From NCBI GenBank assembly GCA_002928515.1, contig PERI01000002.1:248001-312000 (forward strand): 64,000 nucleotides of DNA, given 5' to 3'. Both the position numbers and the translations under genes were made by a program. Numbering within the stretch: position 1 is the stretch's first letter; each line of letters opens with the position of its first letter. The notes beneath the pieces are model-generated. The model ran no database searches. It was not told where the DNA came from and saw only the letters and a list, made by a program, of their open reading frames with translations. Below, piece by piece: positions 57,118 to 64,000 of this stretch. The DNA is from Hyphomicrobium sp. (GTDB lineage: Bacteria > Pseudomonadota > Alphaproteobacteria > Rhizobiales > Hyphomicrobiaceae).

Positions 57118-57966
57118 GTGGCCGGATATGTTTCAGGTCTAGGAAATGCGGGCGCACAATTCGGCGGACCGCGGATCATTGCGATTGCCAATCAAAAGGG
57201 TGGCGTCGGTAAAACGACGACGGCGATCAACCTTGGTACGGCCCTGGCCGCTGTGGGCGAACGCGTGCTGGTGCTTGATCTCGATCCTCAAGGCAACGCT
57301 TCGACTGGACTGGGTATCGATGCAGACTCACGCAAGACGACGTCTTTCGACGTTTTGATTGGTGAGGCTTCGCTGATCGAAGCCAGTGTGCCGACGGCGG
57401 TTCCTGGACTTTACTGTGTTGCCGCCAACAATGATTTGGTCGGTGTCGAATCGCGTCTGCCCAACGATGCGTCGCGGGCCTACAAATTGCGCGATGCCAT
57501 GATGGCTTTGATGGGTGCGCCGCGTCCGGGTGAGGCGTCTTTCAGTTACGTGCTGATCGACTGTCCGCCATCGCTCAACGTTTTGACATTGAATGCGATG
57601 AGTGCGGCACATGCCGTCATCGTGCCGGTTCAGTGCGAATTCTTTGCGCTAGAAGGCATTTCGCAGCTCAAGGATACGATTGATCAAATTCGCGCAACAT
57701 TGAACCCGAGCTTGGAAATCCAAGGCGTCGTTTTAACGATGCACGATGCACGCACATCGTTGTCGCGTGAGGTCGCCGATAACGTGCGCGCCTTCTTCGG
57801 TGCTAAAGTTTACGAGACCATGATCCCGCGCAATACACGCGTTGCGGAAGCGCCATCGCACGGCAAACCAATTTTATTGTACGACTATGATTGCGTCGGC
57901 AGCCAGGCCTACATTCGTCTTGCAACCGAAATCATAGATCGCGAGCGTCGATTTAAAGCCGCATAA
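57118..57966 (+). CDS. parA: Chromosome partitioning ATPase ParA
   Basis: Walker-type ATPase that, with ParB-parS, moves newly replicated origins. 282 aa from GTG 57118, with GGAGGGG upstream. The deviant Walker A ANQKGGVGKTTT is at 24-35, LDLDPQGNASTGLG follows, and DCPPSLNVLTLNA is the Walker B region. Immediately after rsmG, in the standard order. Confidence 0.97.
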   Translation: MAGYVSGLGNAGAQFGGPRIIAIANQKGGVGKTTTAINLGTALAAVGERVLVLDLDPQGNASTGLGIDADSRKTTSFDVLIGEASLIEASVPTAVPGLYCVAANNDLVGVESRLPNDASRAYKLRDAMMALMGAPRPGEASFSYVLIDCPPSLNVLTLNAMSAAHAVIVPVQCEFFALEGISQLKDTIDQIRATLNPSLEIQGVVLTMHDARTSLSREVADNVRAFFGAKVYETMIPRNTRVAEAPSHGKPILLYDYDCVGSQAYIRLATEIIDRERRFKAA

Positions 57967-58027
57967 AATATGATGTTCTCGTGCGTATGCGCTGTGCCAA
58001 AGATCACGTTAGAGGATCACGACATCC

Positions 58028-58909
58028 ATGAATTCACCCTTGCCAAAAAGCCGTTTGGGTCGCGGGCTTGCTTCGCTCATCGGGGAGCCTGCGCCATCGG
58101 GCATTCGTCTTCCAGCCGAGGGTGAGCAGCGCTTGGTGCCGATTGGGCAAGTACGATCGAGTGCATTCAACCCGCGCAAAGACTTTCGCGATGAAGAGCT
58201 GAATGAATTAGCAGACTCCATTCGCACCAAAGGTTTGGTGCAGCCTATTATCGTGCGCCCTTGTCCCACGAGCAATGGGGATTACGAGATCGTCGCGGGT
58301 GAGAGACGTTGGCGTGCCGCGCAGAAAGCTGGCATGCACAATGTGCCCGTGATCGTGCGTGAATTGAATGACCGCGAAGTTCTCGAAGTCGCGATCATCG
58401 AGAACGTTCAACGTCAGGACCTCAACGCCATCGAAGAAGCGACCGGCTATCGTGATCTTGTCGAGCGGTTCGACTACAGTCAGGAACAGCTTTCGGAGAT
58501 TATCGGCAAGAGCCGTAGTCACGTCGCGAATACGTTGCGACTTTTGAAGTTGCCTACAGGCGTTCAAGAGTTGGTACAGCAGGGTCAATTGACGGCTGGC
58601 CATGCGCGCGCGCTGATCGGGCGAGACGATGCCGAAGTGATGGCCCGGCGCATTGTCGATGATGCGCTCAATGTGCGTGAAGTGGAGGCTTTGGTTCAGG
58701 GCCGCGCGGATGTCTCGACGCCAGGCTCGACATTTAAACGTTCGCGCGACAAGGATGCTGACACAAAAGCATTTGAAAAAGACCTGAGCGATCTCCTCGG
58801 CTTAAGAGTGGAGATCAAGCGTAGCTCGGGCGAGAGCGGTACTTTGTCGATCAAATTCGGCAATTTCGACCAGCTCGATTATATCCGTCAGCGCTTGGGC
58901 GGCGTGTAA
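58028..58909 (+). CDS. parB: Chromosome partitioning protein ParB
   Basis: CTP-dependent clamp that binds parS. 293 aa. N-terminal ParA-interaction motif SRLGRGLASLIGE. The CTPase/ParB box has VPIGQVRSSAFNPRKDF, LVQPIIVR and GERRWRAAQKAG, then ENVQRQDLNAIEEA. The helix-turn-helix is LSEIIGKSRSHVANTLRLLKLP, and a dimerisation tail ends the protein. 61 bp after parA. Confidence 0.97.
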   Translation: MNSPLPKSRLGRGLASLIGEPAPSGIRLPAEGEQRLVPIGQVRSSAFNPRKDFRDEELNELADSIRTKGLVQPIIVRPCPTSNGDYEIVAGERRWRAAQKAGMHNVPVIVRELNDREVLEVAIIENVQRQDLNAIEEATGYRDLVERFDYSQEQLSEIIGKSRSHVANTLRLLKLPTGVQELVQQGQLTAGHARALIGRDDAEVMARRIVDDALNVREVEALVQGRADVSTPGSTFKRSRDKDADTKAFEKDLSDLLGLRVEIKRSSGESGTLSIKFGNFDQLDYIRQRLGGV

Positions 58910-59035
58910 ACTTTAAGCCTTTCCGTGAGATTATGCGAACGCGGCCTTGACGAAGCGTGGGCTGCTTGATGGTGTGCGCGCCATTCGCGTGGCTCATCTC
59001 AATTTGTGTGCGTGTTGCGCTGTAGGAGTTTTAGG

Positions 59036-59368
59036 ATGGCCGAACTAGGCACTCTGGATCGTCTGGTCGCTTTGATTGCAGCGCGTCGTATCGCTGATGC
59101 TGATACATCTTATACGCGACAGCTCTTGGATTCTGGTCCGGAACGATGTGCCAAGAAATTCGGTGAGGAAGCGGTTGAAGCCGTCATTGCCGCTATCCAG
59201 GCTGAGCCCAAAGCTTTGCGCGCTGAGGCTGCGGACGTGTTGTATCACCTGCTTGTACTGTTAGAGAGCCGCGATATTCAGTTTGCAGATGTGCTCGCTG
59301 AGCTTGACGCGCGAATGGGAACTTCTGGTTTGGCAGAGAAGGCAGCGCGCGCGAAGGGGGTTGCGTGA
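59036..59368 (+). CDS. hisE: Phosphoribosyl-ATP pyrophosphatase
   Basis: Second step of histidine synthesis. 110 aa from ATG 59036, with TAGGAG upstream; the frame is open from 59006. MazG-like helical fold: [17 protein letters not shown] and [15 protein letters not shown] hold the metal-binding Glu and Asp. GTGA overlap with coaA. The other his genes (hisB, H, A, F) usually next to it are absent from this window. Confidence 0.95.
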   Translation: MAELGTLDRLVALIAARRIADADTSYTRQLLDSGPERCAKKFGEEAVEAVIAAIQAEPKALRAEAADVLYHLLVLLESRDIQFADVLAELDARMGTSGLAEKAARAKGVA

Positions 59369-60366
59369 CCCGTCGTAAACTCGCGCGTAAACGGCGGGTC
59401 CCGCGTCGAAAGGGAGACGTCGAAACTTCCATACCGTTCTCGCCGTATCGTGTTTTTTCACGCGAGGAATGGGCGCGGCTTCGCGCAGATACTCCCATGA
59501 CGCTGAAGCCGAGTGAGTTGGAAGAACTTTCTGGCGTTATCGAAGAGTTGTCGGTCGATGAAGTCGAGCAGATTTATTTGCCGCTGTCGCGCCTGTTGAA
59601 TTTATACGTGGCAGCGGCCCAAAAGCTTCATTCGGTTTCGTCAGAGTTTTTGAGCCGGAAAGATCTCAAAGTTCCATTTGTCATTGGCGTGGCAGGCTCT
59701 GTGGCCGTCGGCAAGAGCACAACGGCGCGTGTGCTCCAGGCCCTGTTGGCGCGCTGGCCCGATCATCCGCGCGTCGACCTGATGACGACGGATGGCTTCC
59801 TCTATCCCAACGCCGAACTCGAACGCCTCAATCTCATGGATCGCAAGGGGTTTCCTGAGAGTTTCGATACGGCTCGATTGCTTCAATTTCTGGGGGATGT
59901 GAAGTCAGGCATGGCTGTCGTGACGGCGCCGGTTTATTCGCATTTCCAATATGACATCCTGCCAGGGCAAACTCTGTCCGTTGAGCAGCCCGATATTTTG
60001 ATCATAGAGGGTCTCAATATTTTGCAGCCCGGTGAAATGCCGAAAGACGGCGGGACGGTCCCATTCGTCTCCGATTTCATTGATTTTTCGATTTATATCG
60101 ATGCCGAGCCGAGTGTGATTGAGCAATGGTATTTGACCCGCTTTCTGCGTTTGCGCAGCACGGCGTTTCGTGACCCCGGATCGTATTTCCACAAATTCGC
60201 AGCTCTAGCGCCAGAGCATGTCAAAGCCCTCGCACTGAAAATTTGGCGCACCGTCAATTTGAAAAATCTGCATGAGAATATTCTGCCCACGCGCCGGCGC
60301 GCGCAGCTCATTTTGTTCAAGGGCGAGAACCATCGTGTGAAGACGGTGGCTTTGCGGAAGCTTTGA
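59365..60366 (+). CDS. coaA: Pantothenate kinase type I
   Basis: First committed step of coenzyme A synthesis. 333 aa; GTG start overlaps hisE by 4 bp. Very basic N-terminus ([12 protein letters not shown]). P-loop [12 protein letters not shown] is at 108-119, [12 protein letters not shown] follows, and VYSHFQYDI and IIEGLNILQ are type I signatures. hisE-coaA coupling is common in alphaproteobacteria. Confidence 0.96.
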   Translation: MTRRKLARKRRVPRRKGDVETSIPFSPYRVFSREEWARLRADTPMTLKPSELEELSGVIEELSVDEVEQIYLPLSRLLNLYVAAAQKLHSVSSEFLSRKDLKVPFVIGVAGSVAVGKSTTARVLQALLARWPDHPRVDLMTTDGFLYPNAELERLNLMDRKGFPESFDTARLLQFLGDVKSGMAVVTAPVYSHFQYDILPGQTLSVEQPDILIIEGLNILQPGEMPKDGGTVPFVSDFIDFSIYIDAEPSVIEQWYLTRFLRLRSTAFRDPGSYFHKFAALAPEHVKALALKIWRTVNLKNLHENILPTRRRAQLILFKGENHRVKTVALRKL

Positions 60367-60385
60367 TTTAAGGCCCAAATTGAAG

Positions 60386-60416
60386 GCAAAAAGAAAGGCC
60401 GCTTGGGGCAGCGGCC
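60386..60416 (-). terminator. Rho-independent terminator of the AT-hook/HTH gene
   Basis: On the minus strand GGCCGCT/AGCGGCC (60416-60410 and 60403-60397) encloses a 6-base loop and is followed by TTTCTTTTT. It ends the minus-strand gene at 60468 and faces the end of coaA. Confidence 0.75.
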
Positions 60417-60467
60417 CGCTAGTTGTTCTCGCATTTCAGGTTTCAAGGTTCAGGGTAGGCTTCGTGC

Positions 60468-60905
60468 CTAGCGAAACTGTCCGGCCATAGCTTCGGGCAG
60501 TTGCGGGTCCAACGGGCGAGGAGCTTTGCTCGCCGTGGTGGCGAAGGTGACGGCGGCACTCGATCCGGCACCCGACGTTTTGGTGTACAGCTTATATTTG
60601 TCTCTTAATCGGCGAATGGCGGATGGATCGGAAAAGCCCATCACACGAATGGCAGTTGTTGGCTTTAATCCAGGTTGTATTCGCAGAAGTTCGGCAAGAC
60701 GTGCAATTCGGTCGCTATCGTCAATTCCAGTCCCGATAGGGCGTCCGCGGCGGCCGGTCTTGTGAAGCATGAAAGCGAACCTCAAACGATTTGATTCGTT
60801 CATTTGAGAGTGCTGGAAGTCGTGGTTTAATTCCAGGGAATTTAAATCAGCCCCTTCATTATTTAAATGATTGGATAAAATCAGACACAACTGAACGTTG
60901 TTCAT
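60468..60905 (-). CDS. Putative DNA-binding protein with RGRP motif and helix-turn-helix-like region
   Basis: 145 aa from ATG 60905; an in-frame ATG at 60803 would give 111 aa, and neither has a clear ribosome site. I do not know a named family. GRRGRPIGTG (51-60) contains the AT-hook core RGRP. It is followed by a helical stretch, DSDRIARLAELLRIQPGLKP, then TTAIRVMGFSDPSAIRRLRDKYK, which looks like a helix-turn-helix. The C-terminus is Ser/Thr/Ala-rich. The upstream region and first codons are AT-rich. Role as a regulator is inference. Confidence 0.7.
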   Translation of the reverse strand: MNNVQLCLILSNHLNNEGADLNSLELNHDFQHSQMNESNRLRFAFMLHKTGRRGRPIGTGIDDSDRIARLAELLRIQPGLKPTTAIRVMGFSDPSAIRRLRDKYKLYTKTSGAGSSAAVTFATTASKAPRPLDPQLPEAMAGQFR

Positions 60906-60959
60906 TTATGAATTGGTATATTTAGTTTTATGGTTCGTATTGCAATTATCGATTCCTAA

Positions 60960-61958
60960 TTATGGAATAATGCCACGGTCTTGTGCAAGCTTTTGTAGCG
61001 AAACAGCAGGCCGCGCACCGATATGGCTTATAATTTCTGCGGCCGCTAAACTTGCCAGCTTGCCAGATATTTCTAATGGATATTGGCGCGCATATCCGAA
61101 TAAAAAACCTGCTGCATAAAGATCGCCAGCGCCTGTCGTATCGATCACGCGCTTGATAGGTTCTGCTGCAATTTCCATGCTTTCTCCTTGTGAAAAAATG
61201 ATCGAGCCCTTGGCGCTGCGTGTGAGTACGGCGAGTTTTGTATCTTGCCTTGCTGTGTTTGCAGCATCGTCAAATGATGATGTTTGATATAGCGATTGTA
61301 TTTCACTTTCATTGGCAAATAGAATGTCAATTCCGGAACGAATAAGTTCTAAAAAATCGTTGCGATGACGATCAACACAAAATGCATCGGATAAAGATAG
61401 AGCAACGGAGCGTCCTGCGCTGCGCGCTTCTTTTATGGATTCGCGGAATGCACGTTTCGCACCTTCACGATCAAATAAATATCCTTCGAGATATAGAATG
61501 GAACTATCGCGAATGAGTGTGCGGTCGATTTGCGATTCATCCAGCGACGTCGAAATTCCAAGATACGTATTCATCGTTCGCTCGCCGTCGGGCGTCACGA
61601 GAATGAGTGATCGAGACGTCGGATCGGAATTTGCAATCGGTGTAGAATTGAAGGCGACTCCAATGGCGCGAATATCGTGCGTGAAAATTCTGCCGAATTC
61701 GTCGTCGGCGATTTTGCCCATGAAGCCGGCCTGTCCTCCGAAGGACGCTACACCAGCAATCGTGTTAGCTGCCGACCCGCCAGAAATTTCTACCGCTGAG
61801 CCCATGGTGGCGTAGATCGCAGCAATATCTCCAGCCTCTACGAGCCGCATGCTGCCTTTTGATGCCCCAATTTTCGTAAGATAGGCGTCGTCGCAACGGC
61901 CAATAATATCGACGATTGCATTGCCGATGCCGACGACGTCTGTACGGGTCGCGCTCAT
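60960..61958 (-). CDS. PfkB-family kinase (adenosine kinase-like)
   Basis: 332 aa ribokinase-family enzyme, ATG at 61958 with GGGGGAATAT upstream. GIGNAIVDI near the N-terminus and GGSAANTIAGVASFGG (59-74) bind the sugar. The catalytic DTTGAGDLYAAGFLFG (273-288) has the base D279. In Hyphomicrobiales this type is usually annotated adenosine kinase; 2-keto-3-deoxygluconate or other sugar kinases cannot be excluded. AT-richer than its neighbours. Confidence 0.85.
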   Translation of the reverse strand: MSATRTDVVGIGNAIVDIIGRCDDAYLTKIGASKGSMRLVEAGDIAAIYATMGSAVEISGGSAANTIAGVASFGGQAGFMGKIADDEFGRIFTHDIRAIGVAFNSTPIANSDPTSRSLILVTPDGERTMNTYLGISTSLDESQIDRTLIRDSSILYLEGYLFDREGAKRAFRESIKEARSAGRSVALSLSDAFCVDRHRNDFLELIRSGIDILFANESEIQSLYQTSSFDDAANTARQDTKLAVLTRSAKGSIIFSQGESMEIAAEPIKRVIDTTGAGDLYAAGFLFGYARQYPLEISGKLASLAAAEIISHIGARPAVSLQKLAQDRGIIP

Positions 61959-62032
61959 AGATATTCCCCCATGTTTTGCGGCGGCACTATAGGCGCTGGG
62001 GTTGATGGAACAAGCGCGCTGCAGTGTTGGCT

Positions 62033-63079
62033 TCAGCGACGGCGGGCCGCACCTTGATGCCCTGCCGCAATGGCCGACAACGCTAATATGAGACGTTCAG
62101 CAAGCACGTCTTCCAAAGCGGAAGTCCGACGCGCTGTCAAAGCTGTTTCAGAGATCCGGGTGAGCGCTTGATCGAGACTTTGGCGTGTCCAGGATCGAAC
62201 TTGGGCAGCAAATGCATCGCGTTGTTTGAAATGCAGAGGTGGGCGTAACATGCGCAGCGCGTCGTCGATGGTGCTGCCGTTGTCCATGTCGCTGCGCACG
62301 CGATGTAGTTTGAGAAAGTAGCGCTGAATGATGAGTATGATGACTTGGGCGTTCTCGCCAGACCCTAGGGCGCGTCCGTAATCCGTAACAGCATTCGTGC
62401 TTCGTCCAAGTGCTGCGGCTTCGGCAATACGCTCTAACGCCAAATCCGCGGCATCTCCGACGATGGCTTCGACGTCGTCAACGGTGATGATGGGACGGCC
62501 ATATGCAAACAGAGCAAGCTTTTCGATTTCGGCTCGTGAAAGTGCCCGGTCAGCGCCCAATCTACTCAGCAAGAGTGAGCGGGCGTCGTTTTCGAGTTTT
62601 GCGCCATAAGGTTCCAGCACGCTTTGAATGAGCCCATCGAGGTCGGCTTGTTGGTCCGGGTAGCATCCGATCGCTGCGGCATCTGCGCGTTCCTCAAACA
62701 AGCGCCGTAAAGCATCGTCGGTCTTTAGGTTAGCCGCCTCGACGATGAGAAAACCTTCAAGTGGACCGTCTTGAAGTATTGGCTTCAAGAGTTGAGCTGA
62801 TATGCGTCGTCCTGCGATGGCGCGAACGATTTTGCGGCCTGAAAACATGGGTCTGGTTTGCAATTCAATGGCCAGACGTCCGCTATCTTCGTCAAGATTC
62901 GTGTCATCGAGGCGCAGGATCTCGCCTTGCGGGTTCTCGCGCGCTGCGATCAGTTTCGCCAAATGCTGCGCACGCTCGGAAACGAGGCCAGGATCAGAAC
63001 CATAAAATAGCACTGCGGAAGTGGCCTGAGGCGGCGCTTTCAAAAACGCAGCGGCTTGCTGGGTTTTGATCGCGACCAT
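62033..63079 (-). CDS. holA: DNA polymerase III delta subunit
   Basis: Clamp-loader subunit that opens the beta clamp. 348 aa. N-terminal LFYGSDPGLVSERAQHLAKL, LIVEAANLKTDDALRRLFE, and an AAA-like lid and helical collar with LGADRALSRAEIEKLALFA and VEAIVGDAADLALERI. Same strand as lptE and leuS, in the conserved order leuS-lptE-holA. Confidence 0.95.
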   Translation of the reverse strand: MVAIKTQQAAAFLKAPPQATSAVLFYGSDPGLVSERAQHLAKLIAARENPQGEILRLDDTNLDEDSGRLAIELQTRPMFSGRKIVRAIAGRRISAQLLKPILQDGPLEGFLIVEAANLKTDDALRRLFEERADAAAIGCYPDQQADLDGLIQSVLEPYGAKLENDARSLLLSRLGADRALSRAEIEKLALFAYGRPIITVDDVEAIVGDAADLALERIAEAAALGRSTNAVTDYGRALGSGENAQVIILIIQRYFLKLHRVRSDMDNGSTIDDALRMLRPPLHFKQRDAFAAQVRSWTRQSLDQALTRISETALTARRTSALEDVLAERLILALSAIAAGHQGAARRR

Positions 63080-63151
63080 GCAGGTTAGGCCCTTAGGTTA
63101 AATTATCTCGGGACACTCTATTCGAGATGGGGAGAGATCGGCCGACCAATA

Positions 63152-63727
63152 TCAGGCAGCGCCTGCAAGGTGCGCCAGCAAACGGGTCCGCAGCTCCTCG
63201 CCGACAGTTTTTGCAGCGCGATTTTCTGCATCTTCGCGAGCCCGGACGTTGGCAAAAATCGATGTCACGCGCTGGAACGGGGCGCGACTGTAGCTCTTGC
63301 CTTGGGCGATCACGGTTTTATCTGAAACGCGGATTAGCTTGTAGGACGTGTCGAGGTTGTAGACCTGTCCGGCTGCATTGCCATCTTCACCGACGAGTGT
63401 CGAAGACAAGGATTCGCGGATGGCGATATCCAAGCGATATTCCGGTGGCAATGGAGCTCCACCACCTGTGGTCTGGAAAATCAGCTCATTGCGAATGCGT
63501 TGACCGACTCGGCCAGGGATAGGTGCAATATCGACTTTAGCGAGTTTTTCATTGGCGCCTGCGCCACCAATCGATGACGCGCCGTGCAGTGGCCTGAAGC
63601 CTGTTGACCCGTCTCCGCAAGCGGAGAGCAATGTCAGAGAAGCGGCGCCAAGTGCGAACGCAATGCTGCGCAGCCCCTTATTCAAGGTGCGCCACCCAGA
63701 TACGTGCGATGCGTCAGCCGACAACAT
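63152..63727 (-). CDS. lptE: LPS-assembly lipoprotein LptE
   Basis: Outer-membrane lipoprotein plugging LptD for lipopolysaccharide insertion. 191 aa. Signal peptide with lipobox LLSAC, lipidated Cys37. The family-typical GFRPLHG follows, then VDIAPIPGRVGQRIRNEL and RLDIAI. ATG 63727 has AAAGGATT upstream and overlaps the leuS stop by 14 bp. Confidence 0.93.
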   Translation of the reverse strand: MLSADASHVSGWRTLNKGLRSIAFALGAASLTLLSACGDGSTGFRPLHGASSIGGAGANEKLAKVDIAPIPGRVGQRIRNELIFQTTGGGAPLPPEYRLDIAIRESLSSTLVGEDGNAAGQVYNLDTSYKLIRVSDKTVIAQGKSYSRAPFQRVTSIFANVRAREDAENRAAKTVGEELRTRLLAHLAGAA

Positions 63728-64000
63728 TCACAATCCTTTGCGGGACTACGATGACTTTTTTTACAGGCCGTCCCTCAAGTGCGCGGATCACGGGTTCTAA
63801 TTTCAGGGCTGCGGCCTCAACATCCTCAGTCTTGGCCGTCCGCGAAATCACCAGTTCGTCCCGGCGCTTGCCATTTACCTGTACGGCAATGGTCACTTGA
63901 TCGTCAACGAGGAGGGGGGCTTCGACGCTTGGCCAGGGTTCGTTCGCGAGCAACCTGTTGTATCCAAGCCGCGCCCAGCATTCTTCGGCCAAATGCGGCA
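63714..64000 (-). CDS. leuS: Leucyl-tRNA synthetase, C-terminal end only
   Basis: The final 95 codons or so of LeuRS; the rest lies beyond the window. PHLAEECWARLG and VTIAVQVNGKRRDELVI are the conserved anticodon-binding and C-terminal blocks, and the protein ends KKVIVVPQRIVNVVG. Overlaps lptE. Confidence 0.95.
   Translation of the reverse strand, partial: PHLAEECWARLGYNRLLANEPWPSVEAPLLVDDQVTIAVQVNGKRRDELVISRTAKTEDVEAAALKLEPVIRALEGRPVKKVIVVPQRIVNVVG

Overview
This 64 kb window is chromosomal DNA of an alphaproteobacterium, most likely of the order Hyphomicrobiales (Rhizobiales). The evidence is gene content and order: an mdh-suc operon, an sdhCDAB operon, DUF2794 and ZapE next to mdh, and the conserved origin-proximal block dnaQ-coaE-aroE-maf-ppsR / hemE-hemJ-rho / mnmE-mnmG-rsmG-parA-parB / holA-lptE-leuS. 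GC content looks moderate by eye. GTG and TTG starts are frequent, and many genes overlap by four bases (ATGA or GTGA).

Layout. 1-8 kb holds the TCA operon mdh-sucC-(small membrane protein)-sucD-sucA-sucB, transcribed leftward and cut by the window edge inside sucB, with zapE upstream. 9-10.5 kb holds a GNAT gene and a 34-residue lysine/alanine-rich histone-like peptide. 10.5-14.7 kb is sdhC-sdhD-sdhA-(unknown 199 aa)-sdhB. 14.8-17.5 kb holds a SodC-like protein lacking several metal ligands and a mesaconyl-CoA hydratase / malyl-CoA-lyase-family pair that points to the ethylmalonyl-CoA pathway. 17.6-21.2 kb: pyridoxal kinase, DUF429, NhaA, beta-carbonic anhydrase. 21.2-24.1 kb: ccmABCDG, leftward. 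24.3-28 kb: acnA and a DUF1223 protein. 28-41 kb: M3 peptidase, a structured putative non-coding RNA, DUF2794, Bax-inhibitor-1-like protein, an ABC exporter with a TesA-like esterase, an RNA 2',3'-cyclic phosphodiesterase, a quinone oxidoreductase, a SpoU methyltransferase, and the Smr-MltA-Tim44 block.

41.4-64 kb is the presumed replication-origin region. fxsA and secB are followed by leftward genes up to ppsR. After a 472 bp gene-free gap, rightward genes begin with hemE. Synteny with Caulobacter and Rickettsia, and the change of gene direction, suggest that the gap is oriC. Three parS-type palindromes lie 8-10 kb to the right, in mnmE, between mnmE and mnmG, and in rsmG, next to parAB. Between parB and holA sits a non-canonical segment with hisE-coaA, a DNA-binding-like protein and a PfkB sugar/nucleoside kinase.

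Almost everything is housekeeping. No CRISPR array, phage, insertion sequence, tRNA or rRNA was recognised. The least explained items are the multi-hairpin RNA locus near 30.3 kb, the degenerate SodC, the lysine-rich peptide, and the unknown genes embedded in the sdh and suc operons.
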